Part shown: piece after piece, positions 52,049 to 64,000 of the stretch
Layout of the letters: each line of letters opens with the position of its first letter
Numbering within the stretch: position 1 is the first letter of the stretch
Assembly: GCA_022113835.1 (NCBI GenBank)
Contig: JAILWY010000012.1
Span: forward strand, 7,750,001-7,814,000
DNA from: Atopsyche davidsoni
Lineage: Eukaryota; Arthropoda; Insecta; Trichoptera; Hydrobiosidae
DNA length: 64,000 bases
Direction of reading: 5' to 3'
The notes under the pieces: generated by a model
The model's input: only the letters and a program-made list of their open reading frames with translations
The model's database searches: none
What the model was told of the DNA's origin: nothing
Program-made: the position numbers and the translations under genes

Positions 52049-55000
52049 GTAACATTGTCTTACCACCCTTCTTATCGACGGCCGCTAACAACCAACAAAA
52101 CAACTTCTTACCAGACACTCGAGTAGACAGAACTTTGACTTATCTTTCACATTATTTTCATATTTGAGCTTCACTACACTTCAACCTGAATTTAAGCCGT
52201 GTTTTATTTTATTTGATTTTCTAGTTGTGAATCGCTTTCAGGCTTCACAATTAATCTCCGATTCGTATGAATACTAACATGAATAGTTTGTAACTATACA
52301 AGTTTTCGTAAGAAATTAAAAATGAAATCGAATTCAATAAATTTCTCAATGTTGCATGCACAGTATATGTGAATGCATAGATTGCTAAAGATGACTGATA
52401 ACTTACGGGAAAACATTTTTTTTATAAATACATCAACTTAACAATTCAAATATATTTATTTGAGTAATAAACGCCAGGGAGTAAATGTGGTATAATGTCA
52501 CTTTTTACTTTCATTCTGTTTTTAATGATCCATTAACATTAACAGCAGAAGCATGAACTCATTTGAAGTGTTTATTGCCTGTGCAATTTTCTTGTGGATA
52601 ATACATTTCCTGCAAAATTTTTGTGTAATTTTATAATTAACTTCCGTTTCTCTCAAAACTGCTAAAGTTTCGTTGTTATGTATGCCATGAGAATGATTAG
52701 TAAACTCATAAGTATTCAAAGCCTCTTGTAAATAAAATATGTTAAATTTTCCATTAACTCGATTAACCTATATAATGAAAAAAACACGCAATTTTCCGTT
52801 ACCGAGATACTAATCAGGTTAAAGTGTATTGAAATATTAGCACCACTAAACGCACAACTTACTTTTCAGTAGATTAGTTTTATATTATACTTGATTTAAT
52901 TATTTATTGCACAATTACACTTACACTAGTAAAGTTGACAAACAAGCTATGTTCACAAATACCGATAATATTTCAAATAACAAAATCAAATTCGAGAAAT
53001 AACAGATTTTATGAAAGTGTATAAATAGCTTTCGACAAAAATACGACTGAGATTACTGGAAAAGTCATAAAAACGCCCATAAACATTTCTCCAATTTCTA
53101 TCGAAGGCTTTTACAAAATATATCGCTGGCTATAGGTACTGCAGTGGTGGCAGGCCGGCTTCTAATTGAAATCCTAAACATCCATTTGAGTTTGACATTC
53201 TGCGTTGGTAGCAATAAAGGCCAGGCCTTGTCCCACATAACGTGCAGTGCCGTGCGTGGTCAAATCAACTTCTCATGTTAAAATAAAACTGGGTGTAATA
53301 TAAGTTTCTGCTATTGAGCTTTGGGGATTCGTTTTTGGTTTTACCTCAATCTTTGAACGCAACTTCGAAAACGAAACATACTCCAGACAAAGAAAAATAC
53401 AGCAAATCTACGATATCAGCTCTTGGTTGAAATGTGATTTCTTATTTTTATTATCATCACGACTCAAACTTACTTTGAAAATAAAATTTACCTTTTACCG
53501 AAAAAAAAAAACTGATATGAGATTATTTATCTTATGGTATTGGTTAAGCTTAAATAAATACGTATCAAAAATTGCCAATATCGACTCTGCACTGTCAGTT
53601 GCTATGAGGCAGAAACATATTAATTTTTCGTGATATTTATCATTATTACATTAAAATAAATGTATTTTACACTGCGTAGATTTATTTAAACAAAATATTT
53701 TTTCTTTATAAAAAAAATTGTGTTTAGTTCGTACACTAGATATCTGTAATTACTAGTAGATCTAACACTCGTTTACAAAAAAATGAAATTTTCGATCTTT
53801 GGCTGGCATAATTTTTTTGATCATGTCCGTTTCGTCCGTGTTCACACTCTTCCTGGGGTCCATCCGCGGACACTTGTACATTTTGAATTGCTCAGGGCGA
53901 AGGGTCGGTTGGCCGCCCCGGCCGCTCAGGTCAGCCAGCCCCGGCCTTTGTTTGACGGAAGCTCTCCGTACAAATGCGACGCTTCACAAAGGGTTTGCAT
54001 AATCTACACTTGTGTACAATGAAGGAACAGGGTATTGATCGGCCCGCTGCCTAATTTTAGAGCCACGCCGACATGTGAGCTATCTTGAATATATTAGGAC
54101 GGCCTAATGGGTTAATTCGATTGATTGTACATAAATATCGATGTTCGGTAATTAGCTGTGTAAATATTTAATTAATTATAAAACAGTGTATTCTATATAG
54201 TATACCGTAAAATAACTCCTGTATTTTTACCTGGTGTTAATTTTGGGGCCACGATTCACTTATAATGCATGACACGAAAAAAAATACTTCTCTTCTGTTT
54301 TTTCAGTCAATATTTAAAACTGGGGAACCCATCACGTAACCAAAAGTATTTGGTTAAACTATACTCAAACTATTGATGATATTATTTTTTTGGTGATTAT
54401 GATGTTGTGTCAAATCTAATACGAACATATTATTTTATATATATATAATTTTTTTTTTAAATCATATGAGCACTTAATTTTTCGAAAATAATATTAAAAA
54501 GGAAATCATCTTACACTACGTCCTACCTACAAAAAAACATGCCACAGATTGATTGGGGGTCTATAGCGGTTAATCGCGTCACTCTGTCTTATTCGCGAGG
54601 AATGCCGGGCGGCGCGCTCTGGGCGGCCGGGGGGCGACCGGGGGGGGGGGGAGCCCGGGGGGTGGGGGGCAGGGGGGTGGGCTGGGGGGGGGGGCAGGGG
54701 GGGGGGGCAGGGGGGCGGCCCGATCGATGGAGTCTCCGGGCGGCGAGCGCCATACTATTAGTGGCGAAATTTCAGGATCCTTGCGCCTGGTATTCCGCGA
54801 ACCCGACCGGAGTTTTAAATAGCTTTTTCCCGGAATTCGCGACCTTTTTAATATTGATGGCATGAGATGTCAGATTTTTTTTACTGCTTTTGCAATCTTT
54901 TTTTTTTTTTTTGCTGTATTTATACCTTTTGGCCTTACCGTTGGATAAAACAATGCTGAGCATTTGTGGACGTATATGATAACAAGATTTAATCATATTA

Positions 55001-57758
55001 AATTTGTAAATACCGACACGTTTTTTAAGGCAACGGTCACATATTTTACATTTAAAAAATAATTTTACTGTATATTATTGAAAATTAAAAATCATATACA
55101 ATAAACTTATAAAACTCCTCGCATATTAGTACAAATAAAAATAGACACTTTATTTTAAGTTATGATTACCTGATTCAACTGAAAAGAAGGATAATATAAC
55201 AACAGTTTTGTATTGATATTATGCTAAAATACCCTATTAACAAATGCTAAAATATTAGATATTATCTAGCTGATATTATCTGACGGATAATTAATTCCGG
55301 TAAATAAAACTTTTAAATTTTATAAAAAACCGGAAATTAATACACTCGTTAAGTCAAAAGATAACATTGTATAAAATGATAAATTTCAAATTGAATTAAT
55401 GATGATCACTTTTTTTTAATATATCAAAGTTTCACGTTTAAAATAATTTGGAGTTAGAGATTTTGTTTGGGAGGAAATTGAAATTCCCTGTAACATTACT
55501 CCGTCCGAGCTGGTATCAGATGAAAGCCTTACCAGCAAAATATCAAATAACCTTTAAATCACTCCTGGCTGGTAATTTTGCCTCCTATCATTTTCTATAA
55601 TTAAAGATTGTTACACCAAACGATAATTAAATTTTTAGTATATTTAATTACAGGACATAAAATTAAAAAGTCTTTATTTTATTTATTCATGTATCTCGTA
55701 TAAGATAGATGGACAGAATAATAAATTAAATCAGGTTTTAAATGTAGTTAATTTCTGCATTTGAAAGATAAATCAAATATTATAATATTATTATAGATTA
55801 TATGATATATTGGTCATTCTGCACACTCTTGCGAGAAATGCAGACTAACGAGAATTAAAAATACAAAAAAGCTTTAAACAATGACATAAATAAATATATT
55901 CGGATTTGCAGATTTACCGATCGATTTGAAAACTTGCATATGTTTTTCTTTTGACTGTGAACGACTGAAAACAAAAAAAAATCAATTTTACAAGTTTTCA
56001 ACAAAAATAAATAAAACACTGGCAGCTGCAGCGGCAAGCACTAGTAGTATGTGGCAAAATTTATCCAATCTCGAAGTTTCAAACGCGCAGATCCTATTCG
56101 ACATTGCTCTTTTGACTTTGTATACCAGTATTATGTAGATTTACTCCATATACGTCTGTAAATAAGTCACAAGCATATTAGCAAAAAGAAAAAAAATATT
56201 GAAATGTTGCGCTATGCTATGCTTACAATTAAATTTAAGCTACAAAAAAATTTCCGTTAAAGAATCTTCTCAAAAAACTTCTCAAAGCAAATTCATTTTC
56301 TGTTTTAAAAGACTCAACATAGAGTGTTTAAACATGAGAGCATACAGATTTGTTAGAACTTAAACTTTTATCTCGAGAGTTTTATTTCAATATTATCAGT
56401 ATTAGTGAACTCTTTTAGGCATTTAATTTATTTACTTGTTTATTTATTTACTATCGTAGATTTTATAGTAACAAAAATCCATACAAACACTGCAACCCCC
56501 TCAAGATACACGAAAAATAGATATTATATTGTATTTACACACAATACTTACAGACAATTTTCAAATATAATATAATCAATGTTCAAAAAACTATTTAAAA
56601 TATGATAAGATATTTATATTAAATTAATTATGACAGTTCTATAAAAAGTGAGGAATTGTTTTTTTAATAAACAATTAAGTTACAAATAAAAAAAAACTGG
56701 AGAGTAAGTGACAAAAATAAAACCTCTCAATTAATTTTAATCTCAAATATATTTGTTTTTTAATAACACAAGTATTAGATGTATGAACATCCTCGTACAT
56801 GATGCAGTCACGCCAAATCACACCACGTGAAATTAGTGAACAAAAATAAAAAGCTTATATTAGAATATCAATACACTTCATTACATGAAGAGTATTTTTT
56901 CCTATGTTTGCTTTAAAAGTAACTGTGTTTTGTGATAATAATGTATCAAACAGACTTTTTAGAGGCTGTGATATGTTTATCACTTTACATGAGCTATTTA
57001 TAAAGTAAAAATAAAGGCATTGTATATTTAGAGCTGCAGTCGGAATTTGGATAGTTTGATAATGCTTACAATGTTAGCAAAGTATAAAAAATTATCTAGT
57101 CACAGCTAGAGGTGGTTTACACGGTTTTTTTAAATTACTTCAATACTGTCAGGTACGTTTGCTATTGCGATGTGCATATGTTATAAACAAATACATTTCT
57201 TAACTTCTCTATAAGTAACATAAGAAGTAGATCCATATTATATTTCTTGTGTCTATAGTAAAAATTCATAAATATAATAAAACTTTATTTTTATAACATT
57301 TCCTAAACTACTTGAATATAATATTTAAGGTATTTGACATTTACATATATTCAATCAAATTTTCTTAGATTTAATATTTTAAAATTATATTTTCTACCTT
57401 ATAAATGATTTATAAATAGTACCTAAAAATAAAATATATCCCTTTATTAAAAAGAATCCTCATTATTGGTAAGACAGTTATTAACTCAATCAGGTTACAT
57501 ATGCCTCCATATAAATAACTAACAACCAACGCAGACATAAATACGTGCAGTACAAATAGTTTTTATTAAATAATATGAAACTCGCAAACCATCAGGGTCT
57601 GGTTATTTTTAATACTTTGATATTCACGTGGTATGAAATATCGTGCTGTAGCATTCAAGCCGTGTCAGGTTGCTAGGCTAGGCGCTGTCGCGAGGGGCGG
57701 TGCTGTGTGCAGTGTCGTGCGGACAGACCTTGACTGTGATCAGATTGTGGTTCCTCAG
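52049..57758 (+). other. Second intron of the PDZ gene
   Basis: 5710-bp intron from donor GGTAACA to acceptor CCTCAG. GC patches at about 53140-53280, 53850-54110 and 54560-54860 (with the G-run block). No nested gene or transposon recognised. Confidence 0.85.
54605..54722. repeat. G-run block (imperfect poly-G with CA/T interruptions)
   Basis: Runs of 4 to 12 G broken by T, CA or C, all on the plus strand, in the second intron of the PDZ gene. Strong G-quadruplex potential. Homopolymer lengths here are prone to sequencing error. The long Gly-rich plus frame and Pro-rich minus frame are compositional. Confidence 0.92.
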
Positions 57759-57889
57759 GGGTGGGAGTGTACATCTCACGAGTGGAGGAGGGCTCTGTTG
57801 CGGAGCGGGCCGGCCTGCGTCCAGGGGACTCCATCCTGCAGGTCAACGGCACTCCCTTCACGGCCATCTCCCACGAGGAGGCACTTAAG
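57759..57889 (+). CDS. Coding exon 3: core of PDZ domain (whirlin/PDZD7/harmonin-like)
   Basis: Exon of 131 nt with acceptor TTCCTCAG and donor AAG|GTATGT. Its first two bases complete the Gly codon left open by exon 2; the remaining 43 codons end in phase 0. The product starts VGVYISRVEEGSVAERAG, then LRPGDSILQVNG, TPFTAI and SHEEALK. This is the canonical PDZ strand C, helix A, the GD-I-VNG turn and strand D, followed by the start of helix B. His in SHEEALK sits at the first position of helix B, the hallmark of class I PDZ domains, which prefer Ser/Thr-X-hydrophobic C-termini. The VYISRVEEGSVAERAGL pattern is closest, from memory, to the first PDZ of PDZD7 and whirlin, and hence to insect dyschronic, but other PDZ scaffolds cannot be excluded. 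Helix B and the last strand must lie in a further exon, not found before 64000. Confidence 0.92.
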
Positions 57890-60800
57890 GTATGTACCAT
57901 CATCCTCCTATATACAATTTATAATATTTAAAAAATATATTTATATGCAATTTTACGAGATAATTAAAGTACTATGGAATCTTATAAAAAGTTTTGATGA
58001 TGTCAACTTGAGTTGGCTCATTTTAATATCAGGAAAATTAATCTCTAAAAGTTTTAACTTGAAAGTAACCCTTTGATGCACCTTCTTAGGTCATCTGATG
58101 AAAGTTTAATGAGTAAGGAATTCAAAGTACGTTAATTGAATCATTAAAACTTTCGTATAAGTTATCCTCAGTCCGTAAACTGTAGCTATAAGTAAAAGGC
58201 TTTTAATGAAAATGAAGGAAATATATTCCATATGATATAAAATGTACTCCAACTCAAATATTTCGTTAGATTGATCGGTGTGTTTTATGTACATATATTA
58301 TTGTTCAGCTAAAAGTATATACAATTAATGATCTGGGAAAGCACACATAATTTACATTTCGGTAGGTAACGGTAGTAACACATACAACGGGCCTAAATAC
58401 ATTTGAAAAAAAAAATGTTTGATATAATTTATATCATCAAGCTCATTAAAAATAAATATTTCTTTGTAATATTTTATGTTTATTTTTAATAATCATAAAA
58501 ACATTATAAAATCTGCTAACACATATATTTCCTGCGCTTATATCATAATTGTTGAAATAATCATGTTATTTGTCCCTCTGATAAATTACCTTCCTTAGCG
58601 GGGATGAAATAAAGTGTTTGCTTTATGCAGCGCGTGATTATACATACGTGTAAAGTTTTAATGGGCCGGACGAACCGAACACTTTACTTAATGACTGAAA
58701 CACGCCGACGGGCAGCGTGCTCTATCTCTCGCACTCGCCTCCTATGTCATTAAAAGAGGACGGCAGTAAAAATAAAAACGCGAGTTTATCTCCATCCCCC
58801 TTCGATTAAAGGCCGCGGCGGAGCGCCTCGCTGCCGCGCACTGAATTAACCAAGAAGTGTCCGTCTAAGTAAATGTATTATGGAAACCAACAATTAGCAA
58901 TGCGGTTAAGTGCTGCCTTTTTGTGCTTGCTTTTCTTATTTTCTATTATTAAATATATTAAAACATACCGAAAATTTTATTTTTTAAAAAAACAACCTAC
59001 ATAAAATGTTTTATAAACCATTTATTTAATAATTTTTTTTTTGTATTATTTAAATATTAATACCTAAAAAAAACACATGATTTTCTCTTAAAAAACTTTA
59101 ATGATTTCAAAGACCGATGATAACAAAACCTCAAACTTTTTTTAGTTTGAACTATCAATGTCGTTTTATCACACTGAAATAAAATAAATACATTGTTTTA
59201 TTTTACTATTATTTAACAGAATGTCTTTCGAAATGCTGATGAATACTGAAAAACTCCAATCATGACAAATCAAATTTAAAATGCTTAATTGGTGAATTTT
59301 ACTATAGTATTTTGGTGTAGTTTCTAGAAAACATTACTTATTATAAGAAAGAAGTATGATAGCATTATTTTTAAGTAAGGACAATTTATGGTAATATCAA
59401 AGTTTAGTTTGTTGTTAAAATAAACCAGGTCCAGTACAGAGACTCCTGTTAATCTCCCTAGAGACTGTAAACTTGTTGCTCGGTATATTTGGCACAGCTT
59501 CCTGGCACTGCTATTTTATCTGCAACCCCACAGCCACAATTGATTTCTTGGACGCTTGCATTTTTATGATATAATTGTTTTTTAACATGTTGCTCTTAAA
59601 ATAAAAAGAATGTATATATCAACAACCAAAACTATTATATCTGATAGATTATTAACAATGTCTTCAAAGGATGTTTGAGATCAACATCGTGACCAATTTT
59701 GTTCGGAAAAAACTGTTGAATCTAATTCTACGCTGATAAAAAAGCGATCGCTATAGAGATAAAGTTTTCAGTCGCGTCGCTGCGTAGCCCCAGAGCTGCC
59801 TGTGGAGTGACGTTATCGCTTCAGATGTCTCCTGTTAAAACAGGGAAATCCCGACAAATAATATTAGAACTTACTTACCAACTTACAGAACTTACTTAAC
59901 TCCCTTACTTGCCTTTGAATTGGACAAAAAGTTATTTCTTCTATAAAAAAAAAACCCTTCAGAAACCATTAGACTCTTCCGAAACGATGCTCCCAGCTTC
60001 ACCTTCTTTCCACTCAAATATTTTCTTAAAGTTTATTTAATACAAGGTTTTCAATAAATAGCAATTATAATGGAAACCACAGTTGTACACGAGTTTCTCC
60101 AAATTAGTTAATAAATCACTTGTAACGTTTGTCTTAATTCTAAACAGAATCGAAGGATATGTTTACTATATAAATACCAGAATATTATAATCTATGCATA
60201 TTATTTAGATGTCAAAGTTCTATGTTTATTATGTCACTTTTTACGGAGAAAAATCTGATTAGCATAGAGAATTTCTTAATATAATCAAAACTTTGGGAAA
60301 GACGAAAAGTAGGTCAATAACAGGCACTAACTTTACGAGCTCCTCGCGAGTGCCTCGGCGCTGTGCAATTTATGGTTGAATTTACAGCCAATTTTTCACG
60401 AAGATAACATAATTTTATAGTACTACTGCAGTGGACAAGCTTTATGTGTAATTTCCTTTATAGAATTATGGTACTATGGTGTTAAGTACCACTTCAATAA
60501 ATTTTCACCGATGACGATATATGGGTCTAGTAATAAACGAAATATATTTGCTTGAATTTTGAACAAATATAAAAAACGAATATTTTTAAATTTTATTAAT
60601 TCAAACCAAATTACAAATTAATTTATATTGAAATAAAATTTCAAGTTCTCAAAGCTATCTCATTCGGTAACCGGTTTTTATGATTAGTTTTTAAATTATG
60701 TAGTAACAGATCAAAAACGGTTTTGTTATTATTGTCAAATAAAGATGTTTTATCAATCTAAAATCTGAAACATACGACGTCAGTTGTTTATTTTAATTTT

Positions 60801-63800
60801 CCATGTTTAGTTTTTTTTTTTCAATGTTCTATTAAACCAACCCTTTCTTTAATTTTCGTTTATAATAATTTTAATATTTGGCTACGTTACCAGTGAGATG
60901 AAAGGATAGGCGGGTTGTCTGCCCGCAGGCGCGAGTCCCAGATCCAATGTTGACTAAACGTTTCCTCTATGAGCATTCTCCTAGCCATGCAGCCTGATAA
61001 TTTGCTCCCTCATACAAATATTTACTCTGCGCTATAGCCTTAATTGTTAAAGCTTGTTGGGCTGTGTAAAGGGTGTAGTCGTAACGCTGCTGAAAGATAA
61101 TTGAACGGATCAGCTTATATTGTTAAAAGCTTCAAGATGTTTGCAGAACTAATGTATTTCCACCACAACAAAAGAGTTCTTACTTATAATTTCATCACAA
61201 AAATCTTGAAACTTGACTCCCTTTTTTTTAAATAATTTATTTTCAAAAAATATGGCAATAGCCAAATAGCAAAATTGCTTTTGCTGTTTATTTTACCGGT
61301 TTTTATTTTCTTGTGATTTCTTGTGATTGTTTGTCAAAGGTATTTTAATTTCCATATTTGTAAGTTTCCACCAAAATCGTTTAAAAAAATTATTTTTTTT
61401 TTCGATTCAATGATCAACGTTTCTTTGATATTAAGCATATTAAGAAATGTTGCATAGTAGTCAACTTAATCCCCGATTCAAATATTACATTAAAATTAAA
61501 TTTTCCCATTGAAAACATTTAATTTATCAATATCTGAGATTAATCTCAAATGAATAACGGCGGACGAGTTATGATATAACCGAAATGTTTGTAATGTTGG
61601 TATTAGCACGAAATCAAAAAAGGACGTAATATCCAAGACTAAAATAACAATAAATTATTTTATCAATAAAAAAATATATTTCACCATATCAAAAAAATCT
61701 GCAACCCATCCAAAATAAAATATGAAATCTGACAAACATACCAACATTTTTTTTAAAACATAAATATATATTATTGGATAATTGACTATCCAACATCTTT
61801 TTAATATTTGAATAAAGTAATTAAATGGTTTATTTGTTAAAATAAAAGGCGAGTATCTCAATGAGTAATTTTTTATTATATCTCTACAAAAATCCAAGAA
61901 GTCAACATCCATCGAAAGATATAATATTTTTTCTTTCATAAATCTTGAAAATAAATAAGCGCTGGTATACATGACTCAGCTATGGAATAAAAATAACACG
62001 AAAATGACGGCAAAAAGAAATAAACCCAATTTTCTCTCTATGATAACACAGCTATCAACCCTTATATATATATATTTTCCGTAAGAATGGGAATTCCCCG
62101 TATGAGATACTTTTCGATTTGGACCTAGGCGTGACGGCGCCACGAGCTTATCAAGCAACTGACTTGAAAAAATATGTTCAGTGTATATCATTTCATGCTA
62201 TTTACAACAACAAATTTAATGCTTGATATATCATGAGGTATATTACACCAATTGAAAAAATGTGCCAAAAAAATTTCATAACTTATATAAAAAATTGCAA
62301 GTAAAGAATTTTAATAATACCAAATTCCTTTATATTTTTGGAATAAATGCTTTTTCTTTCACATTAATGCAAAATGAAAAGACATTTTTCTGTCTAAAGA
62401 CCAACGTTTTTATTTTTAAAATATATACTATTTTTTACTTTCTATTAGCCACGTCATGAAATAGCTCAATAAACCGAGTCTCAACGCGTTGCAATGAATT
62501 ATTAATATTACACATTGCAAAGTCGATTTATTATTGTGAACGAGTCAACTATTTTATGAACGATAAAAGTGATTATAAAAATTCCATGGCGTATAATAAA
62601 TGGTTATGGTTTAGATATTAGTTACATTAGTAATTCTTGAGTTTTCTTTTCTCTCGGTCTAAAAATACTATTTTTTCATATCTAACACTTATATTGATGC
62701 TGAGTCCTAAAAATGATCAATTATCGTAATCTTTGAAAACATTTTTACTTATAAAAGTTAAAAATAGTTTGTTTTTTTTTTTTTAATATTTTACTAAAAC
62801 ATGATTTCATTCTGAATGTATTTTCAATAACGCCTAAACAATGTACGCTGAAAATCTAAATTTAGATTTCGTCACCAAATTATATACGAACCTATATATT
62901 TTGTTACTTTTAAAGTATTTTATGCTTGTTCAAAATTATCGTACACGTTTTTCAAACAAAATTTGCGGTTTTCTTAATCGGATTAAAATTTCATCGGAAG
63001 CTTTGACGATCAAATCTAAAATAACTTCTGAATATTTTCATAAAATATTAATTGTTTTGTACTTTTGTTTCTTATTTTTTTTAAAATACTTTTACTTAAG
63101 TAATGTTATATGATAACTAAGCTTTTTATAATAAGACACCGTAAAAGGGTTGGGAGTTAAGCTTTTTATTCTAGAATACTTCGAATTTAGGCTTAAAATG
63201 TTTGTCTGTAAATAATAAAAAAATACCATACGTATATTCTGAACTTGTAGATCTCAAAAAATGCCCATTTTATTCATTTATGCTTTTTGAGTGAAAGCCT
63301 AATGAACCCTCTAAATAACAACGGGGAGTTTATTCAACATAAATAAAATTTAATCCCACCCGTATTAATTTTAATCTGTTAACATTTATATTTTAAATAT
63401 ATTTAATAGATTTTTTTATCAAATACTCATAAAATGTACTATTAAAGAAAAAATAAATTCTTGCTGGAGCAGTTTTCTTATGACTTATGACATCTATATA
63501 TTTATTTTAATCTCTCAAACACATCTTAAATTATTATTTCCTCGTTGCCACAATTTACTTGACTTCTTATTGCACACCATTTTTAATAATTAAAAATATT
63601 TGCATAGTTATTTAACTAAATGACACAGTCATTTTCCTAATGACGAATAATCGTCTTGCGACAAAATCGCTGTTTACTTGTCAATTATTTAAATAACGGC
63701 GACCAAGTCAGCGTAATTTGTTTGAAACGACCCCTAAGTCTCGTGACATCACCCGTGCAACTTCCCTCCCTTCAATCGACCCCCAACCGAGTCTTGAGGT

Positions 63801-64000
63801 AGTCATTACTAAACAACGCCACACTACCCTTTCGTGTAATTAGGCTTTCGTTTTTCTCCTGTGACATCACACCGCTAGGCTAATATAAATTTTACAGTCA
63901 GCTAAGTATTACTTAATGTACATCACATTATTAAAAAAAAAAAAAAAAAATAACAAATCATGTTCTCCTTATCTATTTTTTTAGATATCTAAATAGATAT
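57890..64000 (+). other. Third intron of the PDZ gene, cut by the window end
   Basis: Starts with donor GTATGT. No exon completing the PDZ fold was found. GC patches at about 58570-58860, 59740-59840, 60330-60420, 60890-61090 and 63700-63880. The last contains the 10-mer GTGACATCAC twice (63743 and 63861). Confidence 0.75.
63933..63950. repeat. (A)18 homopolymer
   Basis: Uninterrupted A run near the window end. It could be the tail of a retroposon, but no SINE or LINE body or target duplication was recognised upstream. Confidence 0.9.

Noticed and set aside
58660..58870. Next PDZ exon in the GC patch near 58.7 kb
   Set aside because: No frame gives the expected end of helix B and the final PDZ strand, and splice sites do not match phase 0.
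63795..63815. let-7-like TGAGGTAGT seed
   Set aside because: Only the first nine bases match; the rest diverges and no hairpin partner is present.

Overview
The window reads as nuclear DNA of an insect, most likely a moth or butterfly (Lepidoptera). It is very AT-rich, has few long open frames, and uses GT-AG introns many kilobases long. It also holds decayed DNA transposons: a hAT, a mariner and two Helitrons whose ends match the Lepidopteran style. No bacterial operons, tRNA, rRNA or CRISPR array were seen. The order-level assignment is an inference from repeat style and composition.

Only one protein-coding gene can be supported. It lies on the + strand as three internal coding exons at 35797-36324, 51904-52048 and 57759-57889, separated by introns of about 15.6 kb and 5.7 kb. 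The reading frame is continuous across both junctions. Exon 1 is extremely GC-rich and encodes a low-complexity Gly/Ala/Ser/His region. Exons 2 and 3 together encode most of a PDZ domain: the carboxylate-binding GFGI loop in exon 2, and the core strands plus the start of helix B, with a class-I-type His, in exon 3. The PDZ most resembles the whirlin/PDZD7/harmonin group, which includes Drosophila dyschronic. The gene continues beyond the window at the 3' side and probably at the 5' side.

Layout: 1-35.8 kb is non-coding (upstream intron or intergenic). It holds a decayed 51-bp tandem array (1.3-2.1 kb), a Helitron (5.3-6.0 kb), a possible CRE/TATA promoter (13.6 kb), paired hairpins (16.5 kb), a mariner relic (19.6-20.3 kb), a 164-bp near-perfect palindrome (28.8 kb), an (AT)53 microsatellite (30.2 kb) and a G-rich minisatellite (33.4 kb). 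The first intron carries a complete-ended non-autonomous hAT element filled with a hierarchical 51/153/408-bp tandem repeat (36.4-38.1 kb) and a second Helitron copy (44.9-45.3 kb). The second intron holds a G-run block (54.6 kb). The third intron, cut by the window end, has no recognised gene.

The AT-rich non-coding DNA is punctuated every 1-3 kb by GC-richer, low-repeat patches of 100-300 bp that do not look coding. They are candidate conserved regulatory elements. The most unusual objects are the hAT element with its nested array, open on both strands because 51 is 17 codons, and the set of long or paired perfect inverted repeats.
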